Assembly: GCF_000739455.1 (NCBI RefSeq) | Contig: NZ_CP009211.1 | Location: 2,106,595-2,170,594 of the forward strand | DNA length: 64,000 nt | Source: Corynebacterium imitans | GTDB lineage: Bacteria > Actinomycetota > Actinomycetes > Mycobacteriales > Mycobacteriaceae | Reading direction: 5' to 3' | Part shown: positions 46,129 to 56,000 of the stretch, piece by piece | Layout of the letters: every line of letters starts with the position of its first letter | Numbering within the stretch: position 1 is the stretch's first letter | Made by a program: the position numbers and the translations under genes | Notes under the pieces: generated by a model | Databases searched by the model: none | Seen by the model: only the letters and a program-made list of their open reading frames with translations | What the model was told of the DNA's origin: nothing

Positions 46129-46812
46129 TCACACATTGGTAACGGTGGCGTCGTCAAGCAGCTCGGCCTCCGGCACGATGGCGACAAACTGCCAGCCGAC
46201 GACGGCGTTGCGCACGGCGTCGGCAAGCAAATTCGACGGCTGAATACACGAGATGGTCAGCAGCCGCCCCGGCATCGGGCCCGTGCCCCAAATCGAGGCG
46301 TCGTCCGCGAGCCCCGCCTTCTGCGGCGCGTGCACATCTGTTGCCTCGTACTTCAGCCACGCGTCGGCGGAATCTTCGGTGCGCAGGTACAACGTGTCGC
46401 CAACCGACACCCGCGACGCGTCCGCCCCACTGTCGTAGAGCGCGTCGAACACCCCCGGCACGCCCGCACCCGTATGCCCGGCGACCACCGTCAGGTCACC
46501 CGTGTCCGGACCGGGCAGCTCGTAAGGCTTGTCCGGCGACGTGTACGCGCACGCTTTCGTCATCGATCGGGGATTAAGCGCCCCATCTTTGACCCGGCAG
46601 TCCTCCGGCTCAAACTCGGCTTCCAAGCCAATCGCGGGGATGCGCAGCTCCACCGGTCGCGACTGTCCCACATGCGCCGGCAGCTCAGGCTCCCCTCCCC
46701 CGCACCGCGACACAAGGGCCACAACACCCATCAGCAGCACCACCAGCACGCCCAGCACCGCGGCGCGCCGCACCCAAAACACCCACTGCGGCGGGCGTCG
46801 GTCAAGGTTCAT
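46129..46812 (-). CDS. Sortase (class E/F-like)
   Basis: 227 aa. An N-terminal transmembrane anchor (residues 14-34), then a sortase beta-barrel with catalytic His113 (VVAGHTG), Cys189 (LLTISC) and probable Arg201. The Cys context TISCIQPSN and the insertion with two further Cys (72, 88) resemble actinobacterial class E/F sortases. Class E enzymes prefer LAxTG substrates, which fits the AAETG protein just downstream. It covalently attaches surface proteins to peptidoglycan. Divergent from the rhodanese gene. Confidence 0.85.
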   Translation of the reverse strand: MNLDRRPPQWVFWVRRAAVLGVLVVLLMGVVALVSRCGGGEPELPAHVGQSRPVELRIPAIGLEAEFEPEDCRVKDGALNPRSMTKACAYTSPDKPYELPGPDTGDLTVVAGHTGAGVPGVFDALYDSGADASRVSVGDTLYLRTEDSADAWLKYEATDVHAPQKAGLADDASIWGTGPMPGRLLTISCIQPSNLLADAVRNAVVGWQFVAIVPEAELLDDATVTNV

Positions 46813-46825
46813 GCAGGAAAGCGTA

Positions 46826-46831
46826 TAGGAT
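46826..46831 (+). promoter_or_regulatory. -10 box (TAGGAT) of the rhodanese gene, leaderless
   Basis: TAGGAT ends 7 nt before ATG 46839, which supports that start over the upstream GTG at 46833. Confidence 0.45.
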
Positions 46832-46838
46832 CGTGCCC

Positions 46839-47135
46839 ATGCAGTCAGTCAACGTCACCGAAGTTCCACAGGGTGCCCAGCTTATCGACGTCCGCGAGCC
46901 CGAAGAGTACGCCGACATCCACGCCACCGGCGCCGTGAGCATGCCGATGTCCTCAATCGTCGGCAACACCGGCGACATCGACCCCGACCGGGACATCTAC
47001 GTCATCTGCAAGGCCGGCGGGCGCTCCCTGCGCGTCGCCGAGTACCTCGAGCAGGCGCTCGGGTGGGACAACGTAATCAACGTCGAAGGCGGCACCGACG
47101 CCTGGGTCGCCGCAGGTCTGCCCACCGAAAAGTAG
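46839..47135 (+). CDS. Single-domain rhodanese-like protein
   Basis: 98 aa. The rhodanese fold is marked by LIDVREPEEYADIHATGAVSMP and the active-site loop CKAGGRS (Cys persulfide). It probably transfers sulfane sulfur; the acceptor is unknown. It stands alone upstream of a MarR gene, 76 nt away. A near-copy of the 12-mer (46880) encodes Leu-Ile-Asp-Val. Confidence 0.9.
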   Translation: MQSVNVTEVPQGAQLIDVREPEEYADIHATGAVSMPMSSIVGNTGDIDPDRDIYVICKAGGRSLRVAEYLEQALGWDNVINVEGGTDAWVAAGLPTEK

Positions 47136-47198
47136 ACGATCGGGGGTACGCGCATTCGTTGCGGCCACCTGTAATTGTTTGGGGCGGCCCACTAACCC

Positions 47199-47204
47199 TA
47201 GGAT
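47199..47204 (+). promoter_or_regulatory. -10 box (TAGGAT) of the marR gene
   Basis: TAGGAT ends 7 nt before ATG 47212, consistent with a leaderless mRNA; a GAGGGG between them could serve as a very close ribosome site. Confidence 0.45.
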
Positions 47205-47211
47205 GAGGGGT

Positions 47212-47652
47212 ATGGCAACCCACGACGAGCTCCCCAGCGCGCTGATCAAGTCCCCGTCCTTCCAGATCGAACGGGTCCGCCGCCACACCAAGGACGAGGT
47301 CGAGCGCACCTTGTGCAAGCACGAGGTGTCCATGCGCGGCTTCTGGGTGCTGACCTGCGTCGCCGAAAACGCGCTCTCCCAGTCGCAGCTGTCTAGCCTT
47401 TTGGCCGTTGACGCCTCCGATATGGTCCGCCTCGTCGATTCGTTGGAAGACCTCGGGTGGGTCAAGCGTGACCGCGACCCGAAGGACCGGCGTCGCCAAA
47501 TCGTCACCGCCACCAAGAAGGGCACCAAGGCCCTGGGGATGCTCGCCGATGAAGTCGCTGACGCTGAGGACCGCGCGCTCGACGCTTCGAGCGACAAGCA
47601 GCTCAAGAGCCTGAAGAAGCTCTCCAAGGCCATCCTCGCCGACGAGGAGTAG
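47212..47652 (+). CDS. MarR-family transcriptional regulator
   Basis: 146 aa winged-helix regulator: recognition region LSQSQLSSLLAVDASDMVRLVDSLEDLGWVKR (visible in parts, near 55-85) and wing with DPKDRRRQIVTATKKG. It forms dimers and usually senses phenolics or oxidants. No obvious target gene is adjacent, so a remote or autoregulatory role is likely. Confidence 0.9.
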   Translation: MATHDELPSALIKSPSFQIERVRRHTKDEVERTLCKHEVSMRGFWVLTCVAENALSQSQLSSLLAVDASDMVRLVDSLEDLGWVKRDRDPKDRRRQIVTATKKGTKALGMLADEVADAEDRALDASSDKQLKSLKKLSKAILADEE

Positions 47653-47686
47653 GGGTTTCCGGGGCGCCTGTGGCGTCCGGGTGTCC

Positions 47687-47756
47687 AAACAGCGCAAGTT
47701 GGAGTTCGATAGTTCCGGAAATTTCAGCGACAATCGTGTTCCGATCTGCGCTGTTT
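47687..47756. repeat. Inverted repeat AAACAGCGCA / TGCGCTGTTT
   Basis: Perfect 10-bp arms (47687-47696 and 47747-47756) with a 50-nt loop that contains the palindrome TTCCGGAA. Part of the structured region downstream of marR. Confidence 0.7.
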
Positions 47757-47774
47757 AGCCTCGCTCGACCCAAT

Positions 47775-47838
47775 TGTCGAACCCGGGTTGTCGAGAACCC
47801 TGCGATTTTTGGACGTGTTCGACAAGGCGGGTTCGACA
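47775..47838. repeat. Nested inverted repeat TGTCGAACCCG / CGGGTTCGACA
   Basis: Perfect 11-bp outer arms (47775-47785 and 47828-47838); inside, TTGTCGAGAAC (47788-47798) pairs with GTTCGACAA (47817-47825) with a small bulge. Same nested design as the element at 43144-43226, different sequence. Confidence 0.75.
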
Positions 47839-47857
47839 TCTAGCCCGCCCCAACGCG

Positions 47858-47893
47858 AAAACCCGGCTCCCCACGCGAGGGAACCGGGCTTTG
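47858..47893 (-). terminator. Terminator between ppk2 and marR
   Basis: GCCCGGTTCCC pairs with GGGAGCCGGGT around a short loop and is followed by TTTTC on the minus strand, 14 nt past the ppk2 stop. Confidence 0.75.
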
Positions 47894-47906
47894 CAGCGTT
47901 TGAAGG

Positions 47907-48806
47907 CTAGTCGCCGATCTGGTCGCGGCCGCGCTTGACGATCAGCGGGTCCGGCTCGCCAACCACATCGTGATCCTTGTTCGTGTACTCAAACTTGCTC
48001 AGGATGTAACGCATGGCGTTGAGGCGGGCACGCTTCTTGTCGTTGGACTTGATGGTGATCCACGGCGACTCGTCAGTGTCCGTGTAGCGGAACTGTTCCT
48101 CCTTGGCGCGAGTGTAGTCCTCCCACTTGTCCAGCGAGGCCAAGTCCATCGGCGACAGCTTCCACTGACGCACCGGGTCCACCTGGCGGATGGCGAAGCG
48201 GGTGCGCTGCTCCTTCTGGGTCACGGAGAACCAGAACTTGGTCAGCGAAATCCCGGAGCCCAGAATCATGTTCTCCAGCATCGGCACCTCGCGCAGGAAC
48301 TCGGCGTGCTGCGACTCGGTGCAGAAGCCCATGACGCGCTCGACGCCAGAGCGGTTGTACCAGGAGCGGTCGAAGAACACGATCTCGCCAGCGGCCGGGA
48401 AGTGCTCGATGTAGCGCTGGAAGTACCAGGAGGTGGACTCGCGCGGGCTGGGCTTCTCCAGCGCGACGGTGCGGGCACCACGCGGGTTAAGGTGCTCGTT
48501 GAAGCGCTTGATGGTGCCGCCCTTACCTGCGGCGTCGCGGCCTTCGAAGATGATGATGTGACGCTGGCCCGTATCCTTGGTCCAGTTCTGCCACTTCAGC
48601 AGCTCGATCTGCAGCGCACGCTTTTCCTTCTCGTACTCGTCACGGGTCAGGCGCGCGTCGTAGGGGTAGTTCTCACGCCACGTCTGGATCGGAGTGCCGT
48701 CCGGCATCAGCAGCACCGGATCGTCTTCATCAGTGTCATCTACGACCCAGCCCTCAACCTCCGCGAGGTCGATCATCGGGAGTTCATCATCTTTGTGGTC
48801 AGCCAT
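47907..48806 (-). CDS. ppk2: Polyphosphate kinase 2
   Basis: 299 aa. Walker A FEGRDAAGKGGTIKR (near 88-102), ALEKPSPRESTSWYFQRY, and Walker B with lid EIVFFDRSWYNRSGVERVMGF. PPK2 enzymes interconvert polyphosphate with NTPs/NDPs. In C. glutamicum a class II PPK (NCgl2620) lies next to porA-porH-groEL, as here. ATG 48806 follows a TAAACT box by 7 nt. Confidence 0.94.
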   Translation of the reverse strand: MADHKDDELPMIDLAEVEGWVVDDTDEDDPVLLMPDGTPIQTWRENYPYDARLTRDEYEKEKRALQIELLKWQNWTKDTGQRHIIIFEGRDAAGKGGTIKRFNEHLNPRGARTVALEKPSPRESTSWYFQRYIEHFPAAGEIVFFDRSWYNRSGVERVMGFCTESQHAEFLREVPMLENMILGSGISLTKFWFSVTQKEQRTRFAIRQVDPVRQWKLSPMDLASLDKWEDYTRAKEEQFRYTDTDESPWITIKSNDKKRARLNAMRYILSKFEYTNKDHDVVGEPDPLIVKRGRDQIGD

Positions 48807-48813
48807 ACTGTCG

Positions 48814-48819
48814 AGTTTA
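48814..48819 (-). promoter_or_regulatory. -10 box (TAAACT) of ppk2, leaderless
   Basis: TAAACT ends 7 nt before ATG 48806; no ribosome site lies in between. Confidence 0.5.
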
Positions 48820-48888
48820 CCGCCCACCCCCGGTTTTCGTTCAGTAACTGCGCAAGCGGGGCTAGTAAAGACCCCCGAAACGCGAAAC

Positions 48889-48910
48889 AACCCCGCACAA
48901 TGGCGGGGTT
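48889..48910 (-). terminator. Terminator of porA
   Basis: AACCCCGC / GCGGGGTT perfect 8-bp stem with a 6-nt loop, followed on the minus strand by GTTT, 18 nt beyond the porA stop. Confidence 0.7.
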
Positions 48911-48927
48911 GGCGCAAGCGGCGTAGC

Positions 48928-49056
48928 TTATGCGACGAGGCTGAGCAGGTCGCCGAGGTTGCCAGCCAGGCCAGCGAGCTGCTTCAGAATGCCGAGCAGT
49001 GCGCCAGCGACGTGTGCGTCAGAGGACAGGAACGCCCAGTTTGCAAGTGCTTCCAC
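48928..49056 (-). CDS. porA: Mycomembrane porin subunit PorA
   Basis: 42 aa from a GTG start with AAGGAG 4-5 nt upstream. It begins MEALANWAFLSSDAHVAGAL and ends in GNLGDLLSLVA; there is no signal peptide and the peptide can form one amphipathic helix, as for corynebacterial PorA (45 aa in C. glutamicum, ending DLIGLLG). Position (groEL-porH-porA-ppk2 order) identifies it. PorA and PorH together form the main cell-wall channel in C. glutamicum and are O-mycoloylated on Ser; Ser11 or Ser12 here are candidates by analogy. Confidence 0.85.
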   Translation of the reverse strand: MEALANWAFLSSDAHVAGALLGILKQLAGLAGNLGDLLSLVA

Positions 49057-49109
49057 GATAATCTCCTTGTGTGAGTGACCCGTCCGGGCCAAGTATTGAT
49101 GTGCTTGAG

Positions 49110-49137
49110 TTGCGCACCATCACCCAACAGTGCGCAA
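49110..49137. repeat. Hairpin between porH and porA
   Basis: TTGCGCAC / GTGCGCAA, perfect 8-bp arms with a 12-nt loop, in the 89-nt gap between porH and porA. There is no T-run, so it is not a classical terminator; it could set relative mRNA levels or stability of the two porin subunits. Confidence 0.65.
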
Positions 49138-49145
49138 GGAAACGA

Positions 49146-49301
49146 CTACTTGGAGGTGTCGTTCGGGAGCTCCGTGGCCTTGTCGCCCAGGGAGCCGAGG
49201 CTGATGAACAGGTCCGGGATGCCACGGAACAGCTCAACGATGTTCTTGCCGAACTTGCTGAAGTCCTTCAGCATATCGACGATGGTAGAGAGGTCACCCA
49301 T
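49146..49301 (-). CDS. porH: Mycomembrane porin subunit PorH
   Basis: 51 aa, starting MGDLSTIVDMLKDFSKFGKN with AAGGGG upstream, and ending LGDKATELPNDTSK. No signal peptide. C. glutamicum PorH (57 aa) has the same FGKNI core and an acidic, Ser-ending C-terminus where Ser56 is mycoloylated; Ser50 here is the likely equivalent. It lies between groEL and porA on the same strand. Confidence 0.87.
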   Translation of the reverse strand: MGDLSTIVDMLKDFSKFGKNIVELFRGIPDLFISLGSLGDKATELPNDTSK

Positions 49302-49590
49302 TGTTTTCCCCTTACGTGTAGGTGCCAGAATGTCTGGCTCGAGATTGACAGTGTCCTGACACCCTCTGTGGGGCATCACACGAAGTATTTTGCCACAGCT
49401 CCCAGCATCCGCAAGGGGTTCGCGGAAGGATTTTTCCCGCCTGAGAATTCCTTACCTGGGAGCCTCGTTCACACTTTGGCAACCTTCCTCCCAGCCTCCT
49501 GCACGACCTGCATTGTTATACAAGTGTTATGGTCCGCCTAAGTTAACGCGTCTTAAACTTCGGGCGAGGGGTGTAACGGGAGGGGGTAGG

Positions 49591-49602
49591 GCGTCGATAA
49601 GC
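49591..49602. repeat. Intergenic copy of the dispersed 12-mer GCGTCGATAAGC
   Basis: An exact match outside any gene, where no codon constraint can explain it. Confidence 0.8.
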
Positions 49603-49644
49603 ACTAACTACCTTTAAGAAAACAGGCCCCCACTTCCGGGGGTG

Positions 49645-49678
49645 AAAAAGCCCCCCGCGGAGACATCCGCGGGGGGCT
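49645..49678 (-). terminator. Terminator of groEL
   Basis: Perfect 12-bp stem ending in AGCCCCCC / GGGGGGCT with a 6-nt loop, followed by TTTTT on the minus strand, 16 nt beyond the groEL stop. Confidence 0.9.
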
Positions 49679-49693
49679 CGAAGCCGGACAGGC

Positions 49694-51385
<1,692 letters not shown>

Positions 51386-51436
51386 TCAAGCAGGCGCCCG
51401 CGACGGCACGGCTGCTGAGTGTGCAGCCTCACCCGC

Positions 51437-51463
51437 TTAGCACTTGGCGTCTCCGAGTGCTAG
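51437..51463. promoter_or_regulatory. CIRCE operator 1 (HrcA)
   Basis: TTAGCACTT-N9-GAGTGCTAG, one or two bases from the consensus TTAGCACTC-N9-GAGTGCTAA. HrcA binding here represses groEL until heat stress. Confidence 0.92.
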
Positions 51464-51469
51464 ATCCCA

Positions 51470-51498
51470 TTTTTAGCACTCACCCCCGTCGAGTGCAA
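51470..51498 (-). promoter_or_regulatory. groEL promoter within CIRCE 2
   Basis: On the minus strand, -35 TTGCAC (51493-51498), 17-bp spacer, -10 TAAAAA (51470-51475). It overlaps the second CIRCE, so HrcA would exclude RNA polymerase. Confidence 0.6.
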
Positions 51499-51499
51499 G
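51473..51499. promoter_or_regulatory. CIRCE operator 2 (HrcA)
   Basis: TTAGCACTC-N9-GAGTGCAAG; the left arm is perfect. The two CIRCE elements start 36 bp apart. Confidence 0.92.
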
Positions 51500-51537
51500 C
51501 ACGCATTTGCTTATCGACGATCACGTGCCCCCACTGG

Positions 51538-51543
51538 TAGCGT
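51538..51543 (+). promoter_or_regulatory. -10 box (TAGCGT) of the M20 peptidase gene, leaderless
   Basis: TAGCGT ends 7 nt before ATG 51551, with no ribosome-binding site. Confidence 0.45.
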
Positions 51544-51550
51544 CACCGAC

Positions 51551-52888
51551 ATGACTGACTTCACACCGGACCGCTCCCGCATCTTCTCCGACCTGGCCGC
51601 ACTGGTCTCTTTCAACTCGCCCCACTCCACCCCAGAGCTGGCCGACGAGCACGAGGCCGCCTGCGCCTGGACCGTCGCCGCCTTAGAGAAGGCGGGCCTG
51701 AAGGTCACGCGCTACCCCACCGTGGACGACGCGGACACGGTCGTCGGCGTCAAGGAGCCGGTGGGCGACGCGCCCACCGTGCTGCTCTACTCCCACTACG
51801 ACGTGGTTCCTGCGGGCGACCCGGCCGCGTGGACGAGCGACCCGTTCGAGCTGACCGAGCGCGACGGGCGCTGGTACGGCCGCGGCGCTGCCGACTGCAA
51901 GGGCAACCTGGCTATGCACCTCGAGGCGCTGCGCCTGCTCGAGCAAAACGGCGGCACGGACCTGGGCCTCAAGGTCGTCGTCGAGGGCTCCGAGGAGCTC
52001 GGCGGCGAGGACGGGCTGGTCAAGCTCATCGAGTCCGACCCGGAGATCTTCCGCGCCGACGTCATCCTCATCGCAGACTCCGGCAACGCCGCCGTCGGCG
52101 AGCCGACGCTGACCACCTCCCTGCGCGGCGGCGCCCAGATCAAGGTCACCGTGGAGACCCTCGAGGGCGCAATCCACTCCGGCAGCTTCGGCGGCGCGGC
52201 CCCGGACGCGGCGCACGCCCTGGTGCGCATCGCCGACTCGCTTTTCGACGAGCACGGGCGCACCACCATCGACGGCGTCGACACCACCACCAAGTGGTCC
52301 GGCGACGCGTACGAGCGCGACACCTTCCGCACCGACGCGGGCGTGCTCGACGGCGTGCAGCTGCTCGGCACCGTCGAGGACGAGCCCGCCGACATGTGCT
52401 GGGCCCGCCCCGCCGTGACCATGATCGGCTTTACCTCCACCCCGGTCGCCAAGGCGGTCAACGCGGTCAACCCGCGCGCCGAGGCCCAGTTCAACCTGCG
52501 CGTGCCCGCCGGCCAAAACGCCGCAGAGGTGGCGCAGAAGATGGTAGAGCACATCCACGCGCACACCCCGTGGGGCGCGAAGGTCGACGTGGAGGTCAGT
52601 GGCATTAATGAGCCTTTTGCTACTGATCCGGAGCGTCCAGGCGTCGCAAAGCTTGGCGAGTGCCTGCGCGAGGCCTACGGTGCCGAGACTCTGACGGTGG
52701 TCGGTTCCGGCGGCTCGATCCCGTTGACGATTACGCTGCAGGAACAGTTCCCGGAGGCCGAGATCGCGCTCTTCGGTGTCGAAGAGCCCGCCTGCGGCAT
52801 CCACGGCGTGGACGAGTCGGTTGACCCCACGGAAATCGAGCGCATCGCGGTTGCCGAGGCGCGCTTCCTTCAGACCTACGGCAAATAG
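51551..52888 (+). CDS. M20 family metallopeptidase (dipeptidase / deacylase type)
   Basis: 445 aa cytosolic enzyme. Di-zinc ligands: SHYDVVP (His near 80), GRGAADCKGN (bridging Asp near 114), EGSEELGGEDG (Glu pair near 150), a further Asp in IADSGN, and a C-terminal His in GIHGVDESVD. A dimerisation/lid domain (about 195-320) lies in the middle. M20 members cleave dipeptides or N-acyl amino acids; the exact substrate is not decidable here. Divergent from groEL, standing alone before the mrp operon. Confidence 0.9.
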   Translation: MTDFTPDRSRIFSDLAALVSFNSPHSTPELADEHEAACAWTVAALEKAGLKVTRYPTVDDADTVVGVKEPVGDAPTVLLYSHYDVVPAGDPAAWTSDPFELTERDGRWYGRGAADCKGNLAMHLEALRLLEQNGGTDLGLKVVVEGSEELGGEDGLVKLIESDPEIFRADVILIADSGNAAVGEPTLTTSLRGGAQIKVTVETLEGAIHSGSFGGAAPDAAHALVRIADSLFDEHGRTTIDGVDTTTKWSGDAYERDTFRTDAGVLDGVQLLGTVEDEPADMCWARPAVTMIGFTSTPVAKAVNAVNPRAEAQFNLRVPAGQNAAEVAQKMVEHIHAHTPWGAKVDVEVSGINEPFATDPERPGVAKLGECLREAYGAETLTVVGSGGSIPLTITLQEQFPEAEIALFGVEEPACGIHGVDESVDPTEIERIAVAEARFLQTYGK

Positions 52889-52923
52889 CAGCCAGTGGCG
52901 CACCTGTTACCTAATCGGTACAG

Positions 52924-52951
52924 TTGAGCCCATTGGCCGCGCCTATACATT
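52924..52951 (+). promoter_or_regulatory. Candidate promoter of the mrp operon
   Basis: -35 TTGAGC (52924-52929), 16-bp spacer, -10 TACATT (52946-52951), about 140 nt upstream of mrpA. A weak match. Confidence 0.3.
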
Positions 52952-53092
52952 TGACGCGCCCCTTCGCGAGCGAGCGGTGCCGAGCGCACTGCTCCAGGTG
53001 TAGTAGTTCAACGATCTTCTTACGCTGCTTTGCCGCAACGTTGGGCACGGCTTGAGAACTCGATCCGAACTGCCCAAGGAGGGGTCCGCCCT

Positions 53093-56000
53093 GTGCTCAC
53101 ACTGCTCGCCGCGCTGATCATCGCCACGGCCTGCGCTCCGCTTTTGATCCGCATCCTTGGGCGGCCAGCATTTGCACTTCTCGCTACAGTGCCCCTCGGC
53201 GGGTTTATCTGGGTGGTCAGCCTGTTCCAGCGCGGCGTGTTCGCAAACCAGGGTGAGATTGTCGCCCGGTATCCGTGGATGCCGTCGGTGAACATGAACC
53301 TGGACTTCCGGCTCGACGCACTGGCGGGCCTGTTCAGCCTGATCATCTTGGGTGTGGGCGCACTCGTCCTGTTGTACTGCTGGGGCTATTTCGACTCCAA
53401 CCCGCGCCGGCTGGCCAAGTTCGGCGGCGAGCTGACCATGTTCGCCACCGTCATGTACGGGCTGGTCATCTCGGACAGCTTCCTGCTGATGTACGTGTTC
53501 TGGGAGCTGACCTCCATCCTGTCATACCTGCTCGTTTCCTATTACGGCGAGCGGGCGTCGTCACGCAGGGCGGCGATCCAGGCGCTGATGATCACCACCT
53601 TCGGCGGGCTGGCCATGCTGGTGGGCATCAACCTGCTCGGCTTCAACACCGGCATCTGGCGGCTCAGCCAAATCTCCCAGTTCGCGGACCTGGAGAACAC
53701 CCCGGCGATCTCGGCGGCAATCGTCTTGATCATGCTCGGCGCCCTGACCAAGTCCGCGCAGGCCCCCTGGCACTTCTGGCTGCCCGGCGCGATGGCGGCC
53801 CCGACCCCGGTGTCGGCGTACCTGCACTCCGCCGCGATGGTCAAGGCCGGGATCTACCTGGTGGCGCGCCTGGCCCCGGATATGGCGGCGGTGAACACCT
53901 GGCACCTCGTGGTGATTACCACGGGCCTGTTCACCATGCTGCTGGGCGGCTGGATGGCGCTGAAGCAGCGCGACCTCAAGCTGATCCTGGCGTACGGCAC
54001 CGTCTCCCAGCTGGGCTTCATCACCGCCGTGATCGGCGTGGGCTCGCGCGAGGCGACGATGGCTGGGCTGGCGATCACCTTTGCGCACTCCATGTTCAAG
54101 GCCACGCTGTTCATGATCGTCGGCGCGATCGACCACACCACCGGCACCCGTGACATCGGCGAGCTGTCCGGCCTGGCGCGCCGCGAGCCTTTCATCGCGG
54201 CGCTGGCAGTGGTCTCGGCGGCGTCGATGGCGGGTATCCCGCCGCTGTTTGGGTTCATCGCCAAGGAGGCTGCGCTCGAGGCGATCCTGCACGAGGAGTT
54301 GCTGCACGGCATGCCGGGGCACCTGACCCTGGTGGCGCTGGTGGTCGGCTCGATACTGACCATGGCGTACTCCCTGTACTTTTTGTGGGGCGCTTTTGCC
54401 ACGAAGGAAGCGCACAAGGAGGAGGGGGTCTCGCCCGCGGTGGCACAGATGCACCACATCGGCCCGCGCCTGTCCCTATCCCCGGCGCTGCTGACGCTCG
54501 CCACTGTCACCTTCGGGCTGCTGCCCTCCTGGCTGTCAAACGCCATCAACAGCTACCTGGACGTGCGCTTCCCCACCGTGGAGGGCCACGACCTAAAACT
54601 CTGGCACGGCATCACCACGCCCTTGGTGCTCACTGTCGTCATCGTCACTGCCGGTGCAATTGTGTTCTGGCAGCGCAAACTGATCAAGCGCGCCGCTTTT
54701 CCCAAACCCGCGCTTGGCGACGCCGACGAGCTCTGGGACAACATCCTGCACGTGTTGCGCAACGCTTCGCTCAAGCTCACCGCTTCGACGCAGCGCGGCT
54801 CGCTGTCGATCAACCTGGCCGTCATCTTCGCCACGCTCATGGTTGTACCCCTCGGCGCGCTCATCCTGGGCGAGAGCAACGACATCCGCATGATCCTGTG
54901 GGATTCGCCGTGGCAGGGCATGGTGGTCTGCCTCATGTGCGCCATGGCCGTCTTCGCCACCATGCAGCGCAACCGCCTCTCCAGCGTGGTGATGGTGGGG
55001 CTAACCGGCTACTCCATGGCGTTCCTCTTCGCCCTCCACGGCGCACCAGACCTGGCGCTCACCCAGGCGCTGGTGGAGACCATCGTGATGGTGGTGTTCA
55101 TGCTCGTGCTGCGCAAGATGCCTACCGAGGTGGAGCCGCGCACGGACGACAACCGGCTGCGCGCCTGGCTGTCCATCGCCACCGGCGTCTCCGTGGTCAT
55201 CGTGGCGATGACGGCGATCTCCGCGCGCCAGGCCACTCCCATTTCCACCTACATGCCGGATCTGGCCTACGACATCGGGCACGGCCGCAACACCGTCAAC
55301 GTGCTGCTGGTGGACCTCCGCGCCGCCGATACCTTCGGCGAGATCCTCGTGCTGGTCATCGCCGCGACCGGCGTGGCCAGCCTCATCTTCGGCACCGGCA
55401 AGTTCGGCCGTTCCTCGCGCCGCCCGACGCTGTCGACGAACAAGCCGCGCTGGCTCGCCTCGGGCGTTGACTCCGAGCGAGCACAGAACCGCTCCATCAT
55501 GGTGGACGTGGTCACACGCATCTTCTTCCCGTCGATGATGCTGTTGTCCTTCTACTTCTTCTTCTCCGGCCATAACGCGCCCGGGGGCGGTTTCGCGGGC
55601 GGCCTGGTCGCCGCACTCGCGTTCACGCTGCGCTACCTGGCGGGCGGCCGCGCCGAAATTGAGGAGGCGCTGCCCGTCGACCCCGCGAAGCTTCTGGGCA
55701 CCGGCATCCTGCTGTCCGCCATCTGCGTCGTCGTGCCGATGTTCTACGGCAACCCGCCGCTGATGTCCGACTACGCCACGGCCTCGCTGCCACTGATCGG
55801 CGAGTTCGACGTGCCCTCCGCGCTGCTTTTCGACGCGGGCGTGTACACCATCGTCCTCGGCCTGACCATGCACATCCTCGGCTCCATGGGCGCCTACCTC
55901 GACCGCGAAGAGGACACCCGCAAGCAGCGCGCCCGCGACCGCGCACGCCAGCTGCAAGCGAAGAACAAGCTGCGCCGCCGCCTGCAGGCCCGCCGCCGGG

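Larger units (their letters stand above)
49302..49693. other. 392-nt intergenic region between groEL and porH
   Basis: No gene is supported. It holds the groEL terminator (49645-49678), a small CCCCC/GGGGG hairpin near 49625-49641, an exact copy of the dispersed 12-mer (49591-49602), and an AT-richer stretch near 49511-49555 that may contain the porH promoter. I could not place -10/-35 boxes with confidence. Confidence 0.6.

Noticed and set aside
47775..47838. LexA (SOS) box
   Set aside because: TCGAAC and GTTCGA half-sites are present but not at the 4-bp spacing of actinobacterial LexA sites, and they pair as nested hairpin arms instead.
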